Source: Candidatus Magasanikiibacteriota bacterium (GTDB taxonomy: Bacteria > Patescibacteriota > Patescibacteriia > Magasanikbacterales > UBA922). From it: a stretch of 46,235 nucleotides of DNA. Of this stretch, positions 22,948 through 30,243 are shown piece after piece. The notes under the pieces are model-generated. The model worked only from the letters and a program-made list of their open reading frames with translations. It was not told where the DNA came from and searched no databases. Every line of letters starts with the position of its first letter. Position 1 is the stretch's first letter. The translations under genes were made by a program, and so were the position numbers. The stretch lies in NCBI GenBank assembly GCA_003518365.1, contig DOYU01000012.1:23432-69666 (forward strand). Reading direction: 5' to 3'.

Positions 22948-23745
22948 ATGCCTACTCCGTCGTTCACAATTACGTTTCCCCCTGGTTTCGATGAACGCCA
23001 AGCACTCCTCGAATTCGTCATCCGCTATCATCCGTACAAGCCAATGTTTTATCGCACCAATCTTTGGATGCACGGGCATCGTCTCATGTGGATGATAGAA
23101 GACATAGCAAAAGAAGTACAGACAGTATTTCCTTTTTTTGACAAAACACGTGCACAACTGATGGCGTTCATTCATGATGATCTCGAAATTGTCATGGGCG
23201 ATGTCCAGCTCAATGACAAACTAGCAATGACCGCAGAACAAAAAAAACAGCTAGATGAAACAGAAGAAAAAGCAATGGAAGAGATTTCTTCACGTTTTCC
23301 GGAATCGATTGGAAAATATTCTTATAAAAAACTTCTCAAACGATACAACCAAATAGATGTGAACGATATTGAAGCGGTGGTGGTAAAATATTGTGACAAA
23401 ATGGATGGATACTGCGAAGCATTGCACGAGTTATTTGCAGGAAACAATGTGTTTGCAACACCACTCCATACAAACACTATTCCAACAGATGTGTACCCAT
23501 CAATCCTACAAAATTTTGAAAAAACGTTTCCTCTTTTTGCAGAGATACGTCATCTTGAACATCCACTATTTTCACTGCCACAAGAGCTTGACGTGGCGAG
23601 CATTGTTGCAAATGGGACACGTCATACACCAACATCTCTTCACGTAAAGACTGGAGTTATGCATTACGACGCGTGGAAAAACATTACGCAAAAGTATGGT
23701 GGTGATTTTGGAATGAAGATGTTGGTGGAGCAGAGGGAAAGATAA
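22948..23745 (+). CDS. HD-domain hydrolase (YfbR-like 5'-nucleotidase group)
   Basis: I use the ATG at 22948 (265 residues); an earlier in-frame TTG exists. The metal-binding HD pattern is visible: NLWMHGHRLMWMIEDIA supplies the first His and AFIHDDLEIVMGDVQ the His-Asp pair, and VVVKYCDKMDGYCEALHE gives the distal Asp. The order and spacing match small HD phosphohydrolases of the YfbR/nucleotide class, which remove phosphate from dNMPs or related nucleotides. The C-terminal 80 residues are less conserved. It lies between a nucleoside kinase and a nucleoside phosphorylase, which fits nucleotide turnover, though the substrate is not known. Confidence 0.8.
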   Translation: MPTPSFTITFPPGFDERQALLEFVIRYHPYKPMFYRTNLWMHGHRLMWMIEDIAKEVQTVFPFFDKTRAQLMAFIHDDLEIVMGDVQLNDKLAMTAEQKKQLDETEEKAMEEISSRFPESIGKYSYKKLLKRYNQIDVNDIEAVVVKYCDKMDGYCEALHELFAGNNVFATPLHTNTIPTDVYPSILQNFEKTFPLFAEIRHLEHPLFSLPQELDVASIVANGTRHTPTSLHVKTGVMHYDAWKNITQKYGGDFGMKMLVEQRER

Positions 23746-23769
23746 AGACAAACATGATATACTACGCCT

Positions 23770-24051
23770 ATGCCAACATGGAAAACAACAAAATTAAAAC
23801 GACTTGCAAAGGCACTCCTATCTCTTCATTCTGAAAAAGACATGCTTGCTTTTTTGCGAGACATAGCCACACTGGAGGAATTGGACGCACTGAGTAGCAG
23901 ATGGCAAGTAGTGCTGGAATTAAAAAAAGGGACAAGTTATAGAGATATCGCACACAAGACTGGCGTGAGCACAACAACCATCACGCGCATCGCCCATTGG
24001 CTCGAACATGGCGAAGGAGGATATCAAGCAGCATTGAAAGAAAAGCCTTGA
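23770..24051 (+). CDS. TrpR-like repressor (YerC/YecD family)
   Basis: 93 residues, all helical. It shows LAKALLSLHSEKDMLAFLRD, the family linker ELDALSSRWQVVLELKKG, then the DNA-reading helices TSYRDIAHKTGVSTTTITRI. It ends in AHWLEHGEGGYQAALK, a phrase close to other YerC proteins. TrpR proper binds tryptophan; YerC members have unknown ligands. The stop codon lies inside a terminator hairpin. It could regulate the neighbouring nucleoside genes, but no matching operator was identified. Confidence 0.88.
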   Translation: MPTWKTTKLKRLAKALLSLHSEKDMLAFLRDIATLEELDALSSRWQVVLELKKGTSYRDIAHKTGVSTTTITRIAHWLEHGEGGYQAALKEKP

Positions 24052-24062
24052 CCAAAGGCTTT
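24042..24062 (+). terminator. Intrinsic terminator overlapping the yerC-like stop codon
   Basis: AAAGCCTT (24042-24049) pairs with AAGGCTTT (24055-24062) and is followed by TTAG. The stop codon TGA is in the loop. Confidence 0.75.
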
Positions 24063-24083
24063 TTAGTTATCCCCAATGCTGTC

Positions 24084-24112
24084 TTGACAGCAGAGTTTGT
24101 GTGTGTTAATGT
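24084..24112 (+). promoter_or_regulatory. Promoter of the nucleoside phosphorylase leader
   Basis: A perfect TTGACA (24084-24089) and a weak TAATGT (24107-24112), 17 bases apart. A hairpin TGCTGTC/GACAGCA overlaps the -35 element (24078-24092), which could be an operator. Confidence 0.5.
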
Positions 24113-24133
24113 GTTAATACAGTAAAACATAGT

Positions 24134-24181
24134 ATGAAAAAAGTATTTGTAACAATCCATCATATACAAGACCTCGAATAG
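24134..24181 (+). CDS. Possible 15-residue leader peptide
   Basis: The reading frame MKKVFVTIHHIQDLE ends with TAG inside the first arm of the hairpin at 24170-24211. There is no clear ribosome binding site. Two adjacent His codons and several Ile/Val codons are present. It has the position expected of an attenuation peptide, between a promoter and a terminator. It may equally be chance. Confidence 0.25.
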   Translation: MKKVFVTIHHIQDLE

Positions 24182-24238
24182 ATCGAGCAGTGCTTGATAT
24201 ATCTCGAGGTCATCAAATCGCTTTTAGGCGATTTTTTA
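24170..24238 (+). terminator. Candidate attenuator: hairpin plus intrinsic terminator before the phosphorylase
   Basis: The first hairpin pairs GACCTCGA (24170-24177) with TCGAGGTC (24204-24211) and encloses a second stem ATCGAGC/GCTTGAT. An alternative small stem CTCGA/TCGAG (24173-24187) overlaps it. Four bases later AAATCGC/GCGATTT (24215-24234) with a T-run forms a terminator ending 17 bases before the start codon. A terminator there should cut off the gene unless read through, so conditional termination is a reasonable reading. Confidence 0.55.
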
Positions 24239-24254
24239 TTTATAAAAAAAACAT

Positions 24255-25031
24255 ATGAACATACAACCTCACCTAAAAATTACACAAGGACAAATTTCTC
24301 CTTACGTACTTCTCCCTGGTGATCCGGCACGAGTAGATAGTATAGGAACGTATCTTGAAAACTTCACAATACTATCGAACAACCGAGAATATCGTTGCGG
24401 AGTTGGAACGTACAAAGGAAGACAAATCACCGTCTGTTCAACGGGCATTGGATGTCCATCATCTGCAATTGCGGTAGAGGAACTCATCAATGTTGGTGCT
24501 CAGTATCTCATCCGTGTAGGTACATGTGGTGGTGCATGGCGAGAAGATATTCCGGCAGGTTCGCTTATTATTCCAACAGCATCAGTGAGGGATGAAGGAA
24601 CAACGATTGAATATATCCCGCAAGGATTTCCTGCCGTTGCTGATAGAAGTATTGTGAATGCACTTGTTCAAAGTAGCGATGAACAAAATGCAAACTATGT
24701 TGTAGGAATCAACAGAACACATGATGCATTCTACGGATCACAAAGTGCCATTGCAAAATGGGGAACATATTTGAAAGAAGAACGATGGAAAAATGAAAAA
24801 ACACCCATTCTTTCATCTGAAATGGAAAGTGCAGTATTATTCGTCATTGCCAGTTTGAGAAACGTAAAGGCAGGAGCGATTTTTGCAGTCAATGCAAATC
24901 CTGAATCGCTCAAAGACCGTGTGAATGGCAAAGATACGGCAGTCGTGACGGAAAGCAGTGAAGAAGTAAGTAGACAAACAATTGATGCCATGATTCGAGT
25001 CGCACTCGAGGCAATATCAAAACTTCCGTAA
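24255..25031 (+). CDS. Nucleoside phosphorylase (uridine/purine type)
   Basis: 258 residues with the PNP/UDP family fold. It has the N-terminal HLKITQGQISPYVLLPGDPA with phosphate-site RVDSIG, the conserved CSTGIGCPSSAIAVEELI, GAQYLIRVGTCGG, and the nucleoside-binding EMES motif (SSEMESAVLFVIASL). STGIG-x-PS and VGTCGG are characteristic of uridine phosphorylase and hexameric purine phosphorylase. It cleaves nucleosides with phosphate to a base and ribose-1-phosphate. Expression is probably controlled by the leader terminator at 24215. Uridine is more likely than adenosine from motif shape, but this is tentative. Confidence 0.9.
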   Translation: MNIQPHLKITQGQISPYVLLPGDPARVDSIGTYLENFTILSNNREYRCGVGTYKGRQITVCSTGIGCPSSAIAVEELINVGAQYLIRVGTCGGAWREDIPAGSLIIPTASVRDEGTTIEYIPQGFPAVADRSIVNALVQSSDEQNANYVVGINRTHDAFYGSQSAIAKWGTYLKEERWKNEKTPILSSEMESAVLFVIASLRNVKAGAIFAVNANPESLKDRVNGKDTAVVTESSEEVSRQTIDAMIRVALEAISKLP

Positions 25032-25032
25032 G

Positions 25033-25101
25033 TACATCCGATGTTATTCCAGATCACTTTCTGTCACGGTGACGGGAAGTGAACGGGATAACATCGATGT
25101 A
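25033..25101 (+). ncRNA. Very stable hairpin immediately before the HAD gene
   Basis: A 69-base element that folds almost completely on itself. The outer stem TACATC-GATGTTAT (25033-25047, one bulged C) pairs with ATAACATCGATGTA (25088-25101), extended by TCC/GGG. The inner stem CACTTTCTGTC (25055-25065) pairs with GACGGGAAGTG (25071-25081) over eleven base pairs, two of them G-U. The loop is ACGGT. The G-U pairs point to selection on RNA. No T-run follows. The hairpin ends eight bases before the ATG, next to the AGGA ribosome binding site. It could control translation or RNA processing. Confidence 0.6.
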
Positions 25102-25109
25102 GGAAAATA

Positions 25110-25859
25110 ATGAAACGAGTCATTTGCTTTGATTTGTGGGGGACGCTCGTGTCGTCTCCTGTGCATAATACATACGAGGATTACCTCGCAGAGTATTGGC
25201 CGCGAGAGCTCATTCAGGAGACCGTCAGAGACCTACTCATGACGTCCGAGTGGCTTAATCATCCACTCGTGATGTCGGAAGCAGGATATGACAGGTCTAA
25301 AAGATATGGGACTTCCTACAGAGACCACCTGGAAATGGTGGGAGTGATCCTCACGAGACTCTGGAGAATCAAACCTAAAGCATACGAAGGGTGCTTCTTC
25401 AACGGGGGCAAGTTCGATCTGAATACTAGCATCTTTACAGAGGTGCTGATGAAGGCCGCCCGACTGTGGTACTTAGAAAACGAAAAAGTTGAGTGGATCC
25501 CAGGAGCCGAGAAACTTCTCAAGTTATTGCGTGCGAGTGGAGAAATTCTCGGACTGGTGACAAATACGACAGTCTGTGGTGCCGTGATGGTGGATGACAA
25601 GCTCCCTGATTTGGAGGAATACTTCTCTCGCTGTTTCTACTCAAGTGAATATTCTTTCGCCAAGCCATCACGCCTTGTGTGGGAGAGCCTCAGTGCAGAG
25701 CGCTGCTTCCAACTCATGGACGAGTACTGGATGATCGGGAACGATCCGGTTATGGACATCGCCGTGCCCGCAGCCATGGGCTGGAAGACCATCCTCGTGA
25801 ACCACCCGGACGGTGTACCAATCACCGACGTGCCGAAGATCATCGGCAAAGTCAGATGA
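25110..25859 (+). CDS. HAD-superfamily hydrolase
   Basis: 249 residues. Motif I is CFDLWGTLV: the nucleophile Asp is followed by the acid/base position filled by W rather than the usual D (D-x-W). Motif II is VTNTTVCG, motif III AKPSRLVWE, motif IV IGNDPVMDIAVPAAMG. The D-to-W change at the second position of DxD is unusual: most HAD phosphatases have DxD, so activity may be altered. The cap region has many aromatic residues (WPREL, EWLNHP, RLWRIKPK). AGGA precedes the start. GC content and codon choice differ from flanking genes. It overlaps the phosphoribosyltransferase gene by four bases (ATGA), so the two are translationally coupled. Confidence 0.83.
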   Translation: MKRVICFDLWGTLVSSPVHNTYEDYLAEYWPRELIQETVRDLLMTSEWLNHPLVMSEAGYDRSKRYGTSYRDHLEMVGVILTRLWRIKPKAYEGCFFNGGKFDLNTSIFTEVLMKAARLWYLENEKVEWIPGAEKLLKLLRASGEILGLVTNTTVCGAVMVDDKLPDLEEYFSRCFYSSEYSFAKPSRLVWESLSAERCFQLMDEYWMIGNDPVMDIAVPAAMGWKTILVNHPDGVPITDVPKIIGKVR

Positions 25860-26467
25860 AATACATCATCCACGACATCGACCACCTCGTCTTCGACTTC
25901 TCAGGTGTCACGTCCCTCGATGTAGAGCAACTCACCGAGTGCATACGCACGTGGGACGGATGGAAAAATTTCACCCCGAACCAGACTCGCATCGTCTTCC
26001 CAGGAAACGGTGCTACAGACGTACGTGCACGACTCGGTGAGGAATGGCTCAAGTCGTGGCAGACCGACAATGTGTCCGCAACACGTTTCTGGTGGCCAGG
26101 AACTGAACCAGGTGCTGTCGTCGGGCTGATCTCAAAAAAAGGATCGTTCGACTTCAGCACAACGGACGTGGTAATCATCGATGATGTCATCTCGTCTGGA
26201 ACAACGGTGTCCAAGATCCGCGAACAAAACGCAATCTGGATGCCGAAGACGCACTGGCACGCCGTCGCTTGGATCAAGCAACGCGCGTGCCGTCTAAAAG
26301 GATTCGAGAGTACGTTCTTTGGTGTGGAGGTGGGTGAAAAAAACCGCCGCGTGCCAATCAACTCGCTCTCGACCCTCCTGACAAATGTGGAAATCGCCGA
26401 GTCCTACGCTCGACGTAACTTCCCAAACCCCGAGGACTTTCTCACGGCTCTCGCAGCATTGCGATAG
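25856..26467 (+). CDS. Type I phosphoribosyltransferase-domain protein
   Basis: I start at the ATG at 25856 (203 residues), inside the HAD stop. The key feature is VVIIDDVISSGTTVSKI, the classical PRPP-binding loop of type I phosphoribosyltransferases. Around it are EPGAVVGLISKKGSFD upstream and HWHAVAWIKQRACRLKG downstream. The N-terminal about 60 residues (including HLVFDFSGVTSL) do not match a specific enzyme that I know. Coupling with a HAD enzyme suggests that the pair acts on a ribosyl phosphate or a nucleotide. Similar HAD/PRTase pairs are known in stress-linked clusters, but I do not claim that this is one. The region is GC-rich for the window. Confidence 0.8.
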   Translation: MKYIIHDIDHLVFDFSGVTSLDVEQLTECIRTWDGWKNFTPNQTRIVFPGNGATDVRARLGEEWLKSWQTDNVSATRFWWPGTEPGAVVGLISKKGSFDFSTTDVVIIDDVISSGTTVSKIREQNAIWMPKTHWHAVAWIKQRACRLKGFESTFFGVEVGEKNRRVPINSLSTLLTNVEIAESYARRNFPNPEDFLTALAALR

Positions 26468-26477
26468 TCCTCTCCGG

Positions 26478-26507
26478 TTGTCTGTGCCGGATTATCAACA
26501 CAGACAA
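26478..26507. repeat. Nine-base inverted repeat after the PRTase gene
   Basis: TTGTCTGTG (26478-26486) pairs with CACAGACAA (26499-26507), with a 12-base loop. It is the first of two hairpins that close the HAD/PRTase unit. Confidence 0.6.
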
Positions 26508-26535
26508 ACTTTTGTGATTGCAATAACAAAGATAC

Positions 26536-26564
26536 AAAAAATCTCCCGTGCCAGGAGATTTTTT
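26536..26564 (+). terminator. Intrinsic terminator of the HAD/PRTase unit
   Basis: AAAAAATCTCC (26536-26546) pairs with GGAGATTTTTT (26554-26564) around a seven-base loop, followed by GTTTTC. Confidence 0.85.
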
Positions 26565-26625
26565 GTTTTCTTGAAAAAAAACACATTTTAGTTCATACTA
26601 CGCCCATTCTAAACTTTATACTTCT

Positions 26626-27588
26626 ATGCTCATCCCGATTCTCTTTCTCCTGCTCGGCCTTGGTATTCTTATTATAGGTGGTGATGCTCTTGTCAGAGGA
26701 TCAGCATCAATTGCAAAAAAACTCGGGGTGAAACCAATTGTCATAGGTCTCACGATTGTCGCCTTTGGAACGTCTGCACCAGAATTGATCGTAAACCTGT
26801 TCTCAGCAGTACAGGGAAACACAGACCTTGCCGTCGGCAATGTGATCGGAAGTAACATTGCAAACATTCTTTTGATCCTCGGTGTCGCTGCCTGCATCTT
26901 TCCTCTCCGCGTCCAACGCGCAACTACATGGAAAGAAATCCCTTTTGCACTCCTCGCGGCAGGGCTCGTCTTTATCATGGGAAATGACTTGCTCATTGAT
27001 GGCATGTCGTTCAATACCCTGTCACGTTCAGAAGGACTTGTATTGATAGCCTTTTTTGCTATCTTCCTCTATTACACCGCCGTCTTGGCAAAATCTGAAT
27101 CGAATGCAGAAGAAACAAATGGCATCAAACTCTATTCATTGGCAACATCAATTTCTTTCACCATTGCCGGTATCATTGCTCTCTTCCTGGGTGGAAAATT
27201 GCTCGTAGACAACGCAGTCATCTTGGCAAAACTTGCAGGACTGTCAGAAGCTTTGATTGGCTTTACGATCGTTGCGATCGGGACATCTCTGCCTGAACTT
27301 GTGACCTCAGTGATTGCTGCGATGAAAAAACAAGACGATCTTGCGGTAGGAAATATCGTCGGATCAAATATTTTCAATATTTTTTGGATCCTCGGACTCA
27401 CGTCCACGATCGTGCCAATTCCATTCAATACAGCAATGAATCTGGATCTCATGGTAAATATTGGGGCAACCGTCTTGCTCTTCTTATTCATGTTTGTCCA
27501 TTCACGACACCGCATCAATCGCTGGCAAGGCGTTACGTTTTTACTTTTGTATGTCGGCTATTTGGCACTTGCCATTTCTCGCGGATAA
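26626..27588 (+). CDS. Calcium/sodium antiporter (CaCA family, YrbG-like)
   Basis: 320 residues with about ten membrane helices arranged as two inverted repeats. The alpha-repeat signatures are GLTIVAFGTSAPELIVNLFS with GNVIGSNIANILLILG, and GFTIVAIGTSLPELVTSVIA with GNIVGSNIFNIFWILG. The acidic Glu of each GTS-x-PE is present. In the known family these bind Ca and exchange it for Na or H. A cytoplasmic loop (KSESNAEETNGIKL) separates the halves. It starts 61 bases after the terminator and is followed seven bases later by the next gene. Confidence 0.93.
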   Translation: MLIPILFLLLGLGILIIGGDALVRGSASIAKKLGVKPIVIGLTIVAFGTSAPELIVNLFSAVQGNTDLAVGNVIGSNIANILLILGVAACIFPLRVQRATTWKEIPFALLAAGLVFIMGNDLLIDGMSFNTLSRSEGLVLIAFFAIFLYYTAVLAKSESNAEETNGIKLYSLATSISFTIAGIIALFLGGKLLVDNAVILAKLAGLSEALIGFTIVAIGTSLPELVTSVIAAMKKQDDLAVGNIVGSNIFNIFWILGLTSTIVPIPFNTAMNLDLMVNIGATVLLFLFMFVHSRHRINRWQGVTFLLLYVGYLALAISRG

Positions 27589-27594
27589 CAAACT

Positions 27595-28158
27595 ATGTCT
27601 TTTATCCTCCGATACAAGTACACGTTTGGCCTCATTCTCTCGATTATTATTGCAGCCATTCTTTTTGGCACAGGTGTATTTCACCTCCTCGTAGAACTGC
27701 TTGACGGCTTTGGCTATGTCAGTGCATTTTTTGCAGGACTGATATTTCCCTTTACGTTCACGGCAGCCCCTGCAGGCTTGTTTTTGCTAGAAATTGGTGC
27801 TAGTCTCAATCCCGTACTCACTGCGCTTCTCGCAGGTGTGGGCGCCATGCTGGCAGATCTGTTGATGTTTCGTTTTATAAAAGGAAGCATTCTCAAAGAA
27901 ATGCAAACACTCATGAAAGCAATTGTCCCAATACCGACACTTGCACGCATGGAACATGTAACAAAAAAAAGAATGTGGCGATGGACCATGCCATTTCTTG
28001 GAAGCTTACTGATTGCGTCCCCTTTGCCAGATGAGCTTGGTATCGCTATCTTTAGCATCATTAATTTTCGACCAAAATATCTCCTTGTTATTACCTATAT
28101 ACTCAACACACTTGGCATCTTTGGTCTTGTGTTTTTGGGAAGTACGATAGGATCATAA
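27595..28158 (+). CDS. Multi-pass membrane protein of unknown function
   Basis: 187 residues, about five hydrophobic segments (YVSAFFAGLIFPFTFTAAPA, LLAGVGAMLADLLMFRFI and others). A charged middle section reads MEHVTKKRMWRWTMPFLGSL, followed by ASPLPDELGIAIFSIINF. The pattern P-x-P-DE-G inside the membrane region recalls the DedA/VTT family in a loose way. I do not claim membership. It is seven bases after the antiporter gene, so the two are likely to be co-transcribed, and only ten bases before ahcY. Confidence 0.7.
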   Translation: MSFILRYKYTFGLILSIIIAAILFGTGVFHLLVELLDGFGYVSAFFAGLIFPFTFTAAPAGLFLLEIGASLNPVLTALLAGVGAMLADLLMFRFIKGSILKEMQTLMKAIVPIPTLARMEHVTKKRMWRWTMPFLGSLLIASPLPDELGIAIFSIINFRPKYLLVITYILNTLGIFGLVFLGSTIGS

Positions 28159-28168
28159 TGTATATTTT

Positions 28169-29617
28169 ATGAATAATACAGACTACAAAGTAGCCGACAT
28201 CTCCCTTGCCGAACTTGGGAGAAAACAAATTGAAATCGCAGAAAAAGAAATGCCAGGTCTCATGGCAATTCGTGACAAACATGCCGTTGAAAAACCTCTC
28301 AAGGGCGTGAATATCATGGGCAGTCTTCACATGACGGTCCAGACTGCGGTGCTTATTGAAACGCTCACTGCACTCGGTGCCAACGTCCGATGGGCAAGCT
28401 GCAATATTTTTTCTACACAAGACGAAGCAGCAGCAGCTATCGCAAAAGCAGGCATCCCTGTCTTTGCTTGGAAGGGTGAAACACTCGAAGAGTACTGGTG
28501 GTGCACCGAACGTGCTCTTGATTTCTCAGACGAAAAATATAGTAAAGAAGGCCTGCCGGGCGCAGCGGAGCGGAGCCTGGGGCCACAGATGATCGTAGAC
28601 GATGGAGGAGACGCGACGATGATGATTCATAAAGGTGTTGAAATTGAAAAAGAGCCGAGTCTTCTTGAAAAGGACTACACTCGTGAATCTACAGAAATGC
28701 AAATTTTCATGAAAAAATTGAAAGAAGCATACGAAGCACACCCAACGCGTTGGCAAGAAGTAGCAAAGCAAGTCAAAGGCGTGAGTGAAGAAACAACAAC
28801 CGGTGTGCATCGATTGTATCAGCTACACAAAGAAGGCAAACTGCTTTTCCCAGCAATCAACGTAAACGACTCAGTAACAAAATCAAAATTTGATAATGTC
28901 TACGGTTGTCGTCACTCTATTATAGATGGACTCAACCGTGCGATGGACGTGATGATCGGTGGAAAAACTGCCGTTGTCTGTGGATACGGAGACGTAGGAA
29001 AAGGCTGTGCGCAAGCACTCGCAGGACAAGGTGCGCGCGTCATTGTGACAGAAATAGATCCTATTTGTGCCCTGCAGGCAATGATGGAAGGATATGAAGT
29101 CACGACCATAGAAGATACTCTCGGACGAGCAGATATCTATGTAACAGCAACAGGAAACAAAGATATCATCACACTCGACCACATGAAACAGATGAAAGAC
29201 CAAGCGATTGTCTGCAACATCGGACACTTTGACAATGAAATTCAAGTCGAACCACTGCAAAAAAGTGATGCAAAGCACGAAAACATCAAACCACAAGTAG
29301 ATAAATACACGTTTTCTAAAGGAAACGCAATTTATTTGCTAGCCGAAGGACGCCTCATGAATCTCGGCTGTGCGACTGGCCACCCAAGTTTTGTCATGAG
29401 CAATAGCTTTGCAAATCAAACACTCGCACAACTTGAGCTTTGGAAAAACGACTACGAAATTGGTGTCTATACACTTCCAAAACATCTTGACGAAGAAGTC
29501 GCAAGACTCCATCTCGAAAAAATTGGCGCAAAACTCACCACACTCACTGATGACCAAGCCACATATCTCGGTGTTGAAAAGGACGGTCCGTACAAACCGG
29601 ATCATTATCGATACTAA
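28169..29617 (+). CDS. ahcY: S-adenosylhomocysteine hydrolase, with an unusual in-frame insertion
   Basis: 482 residues. The enzyme splits SAH into adenosine and homocysteine. Landmarks are GSLHMTVQTAVLIETLTALG, then FAWKGETLEEYWWCTE, MIVDDGGDATMMIH, and the NAD domain VCGYGDVGKGCAQALAGQGA (about residue 270). Later come GHFDNEIQVE, LAEGRLMNLGCATGHPSFVMS and the C-terminal KPDHYRY. A stretch of about 13 residues (KYSKEGLPGAAERSL, near residues 124-137) interrupts the usual step from EKG to PQMIVDDGG. It is encoded by a GC-rich segment unlike the rest (28551-28583). The catalytic residues I can recognise are intact. Confidence 0.95.
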   Translation: MNNTDYKVADISLAELGRKQIEIAEKEMPGLMAIRDKHAVEKPLKGVNIMGSLHMTVQTAVLIETLTALGANVRWASCNIFSTQDEAAAAIAKAGIPVFAWKGETLEEYWWCTERALDFSDEKYSKEGLPGAAERSLGPQMIVDDGGDATMMIHKGVEIEKEPSLLEKDYTRESTEMQIFMKKLKEAYEAHPTRWQEVAKQVKGVSEETTTGVHRLYQLHKEGKLLFPAINVNDSVTKSKFDNVYGCRHSIIDGLNRAMDVMIGGKTAVVCGYGDVGKGCAQALAGQGARVIVTEIDPICALQAMMEGYEVTTIEDTLGRADIYVTATGNKDIITLDHMKQMKDQAIVCNIGHFDNEIQVEPLQKSDAKHENIKPQVDKYTFSKGNAIYLLAEGRLMNLGCATGHPSFVMSNSFANQTLAQLELWKNDYEIGVYTLPKHLDEEVARLHLEKIGAKLTTLTDDQATYLGVEKDGPYKPDHYRY

Positions 29618-29637
29618 AGTTTGGATCAAGTGCAACG

Positions 29638-29743
29638 GCAACCTATCCCCAACCCCTTCCCTTAAAAAAGGAAGGGGCTTTTTATTCTTTATAGCACGTC
29701 CCTCCTTCCCAGATAAAGGAAGGAGGACAGGTGGATAGGTTGC
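29638..29743. terminator. ahcY terminator inside a three-arm inverted-repeat element
   Basis: The outer arms GCAACCTATCC (29638-29648) and GGATAGGTTGC (29733-29743) are perfect reverse complements. Inside lie a terminator hairpin CCCCTTCC/GGAAGGGG (29653-29677) followed by CTTTTTATT, and a second hairpin CCTCCTTCC/GGAAGGAGG (29701-29726). Read as RNA it is a three-way junction. The first inner hairpin is the terminator of ahcY. Confidence 0.7.
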
Positions 29744-29750
29744 GTGGTAA

Positions 29751-29785
29751 AAAAAAGAACCAACAAAATCAGTGGGTTCTTTTTT
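29751..29785. terminator. Bidirectional terminator
   Basis: AAAAAAGAACC (29751-29761) pairs with GGTTCTTTTTT (29775-29785) around a 13-base loop. A/T flanks on both sides allow use on either strand between ahcY and the minus-strand gene at 29853. Confidence 0.7.
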
Positions 29786-29819
29786 ATTATTTTTATCAAA
29801 AAGAAATGAGCCAGGCCGA

Positions 29820-29835
29820 CGTCGCGAGTGCGACG
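29820..29835 (-). terminator. GC-rich hairpin after the 91-residue gene
   Basis: CGTCGC (29820-29825) pairs with GCGACG (29830-29835) around GAGT. It is extended outward by GC-rich sequence, and TTTCTTTTTG follows on the minus strand. It begins 18 bases after that gene's stop. Confidence 0.5.
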
Positions 29836-29852
29836 CCGTGCCCGGTTGTTGC

Positions 29853-30128
29853 TCAGGGAGCACCGAAGATGCGATCATAGTACACACGAAATTCATCGCA
29901 AGGGCACCGATGAGGATTGACTCTCAGCGGACGATCAGCGATGACATGGTGCATGGTTCCATGGCAATGTGCCACCAAGAATACTTGCCCATGTCCACGT
30001 GCTTCATCTTCAGCCAGACCGATCAGGAACGGCCTCCCAAGTGTACCATTTCCTTCAATTTTGCGTACAAGACGCCGACCATCAAGACCCGGATTCCCGA
30101 AAATCAGATGGTCACCTACCTGTGGCAT
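29853..30128 (-). CDS. Small unknown protein with a perfect ribosome binding site
   Basis: 91 residues. AAAGGAGG lies four bases before the ATG, a perfect Shine-Dalgarno, which is rare in this window and argues that the frame is real. The sequence (IFGNPGLDGRRLVRKIEGNG, FLIGLAEDEARGHGQVFLVA, HRCPCDEFRVYYDR) is compact and charged, with three cysteines and several histidines. No signal peptide. I do not recognise a family. It stands alone and is transcribed opposite to its neighbours. GC content is higher than around it, which points to recent acquisition, though this is inference. Confidence 0.7.
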   Translation of the reverse strand: MPQVGDHLIFGNPGLDGRRLVRKIEGNGTLGRPFLIGLAEDEARGHGQVFLVAHCHGTMHHVIADRPLRVNPHRCPCDEFRVYYDRIFGAP

Positions 30129-30160
30129 GATTCCTCCTTTACGTCAGCTATTCACACATT

Positions 30161-30189
30161 TTTTTACTATATAATGTGTTTATTGTCAA
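30161..30189 (-). promoter_or_regulatory. Promoter of the 91-residue gene
   Basis: On the minus strand a perfect TTGACA (30189-30184) has a poor TAAAAA (30166-30161) 17 bases on. The weak -10 lowers confidence. Confidence 0.4.
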
Positions 30190-30200
30190 TCTTCACCCAC

Positions 30201-30229
30201 TTGCAGTGACAAACCATCTCCTATATGCT
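30201..30229 (+). promoter_or_regulatory. Promoter of the CBS/CorC gene
   Basis: TTGCAG (30201-30206) and TATGCT (30224-30229) are 17 bases apart. The start near 30236 would give a leader under ten bases before the ATG at 30244. Confidence 0.4.
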
Positions 30230-30243
30230 ATGATCATACGTCT

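Noticed and set aside
24255..25031. Use of TGA as a sense codon (alternative code as in some CPR groups)
   Set aside because: Many certain genes end in TGA and none contains an internal one, so the standard stop set holds.
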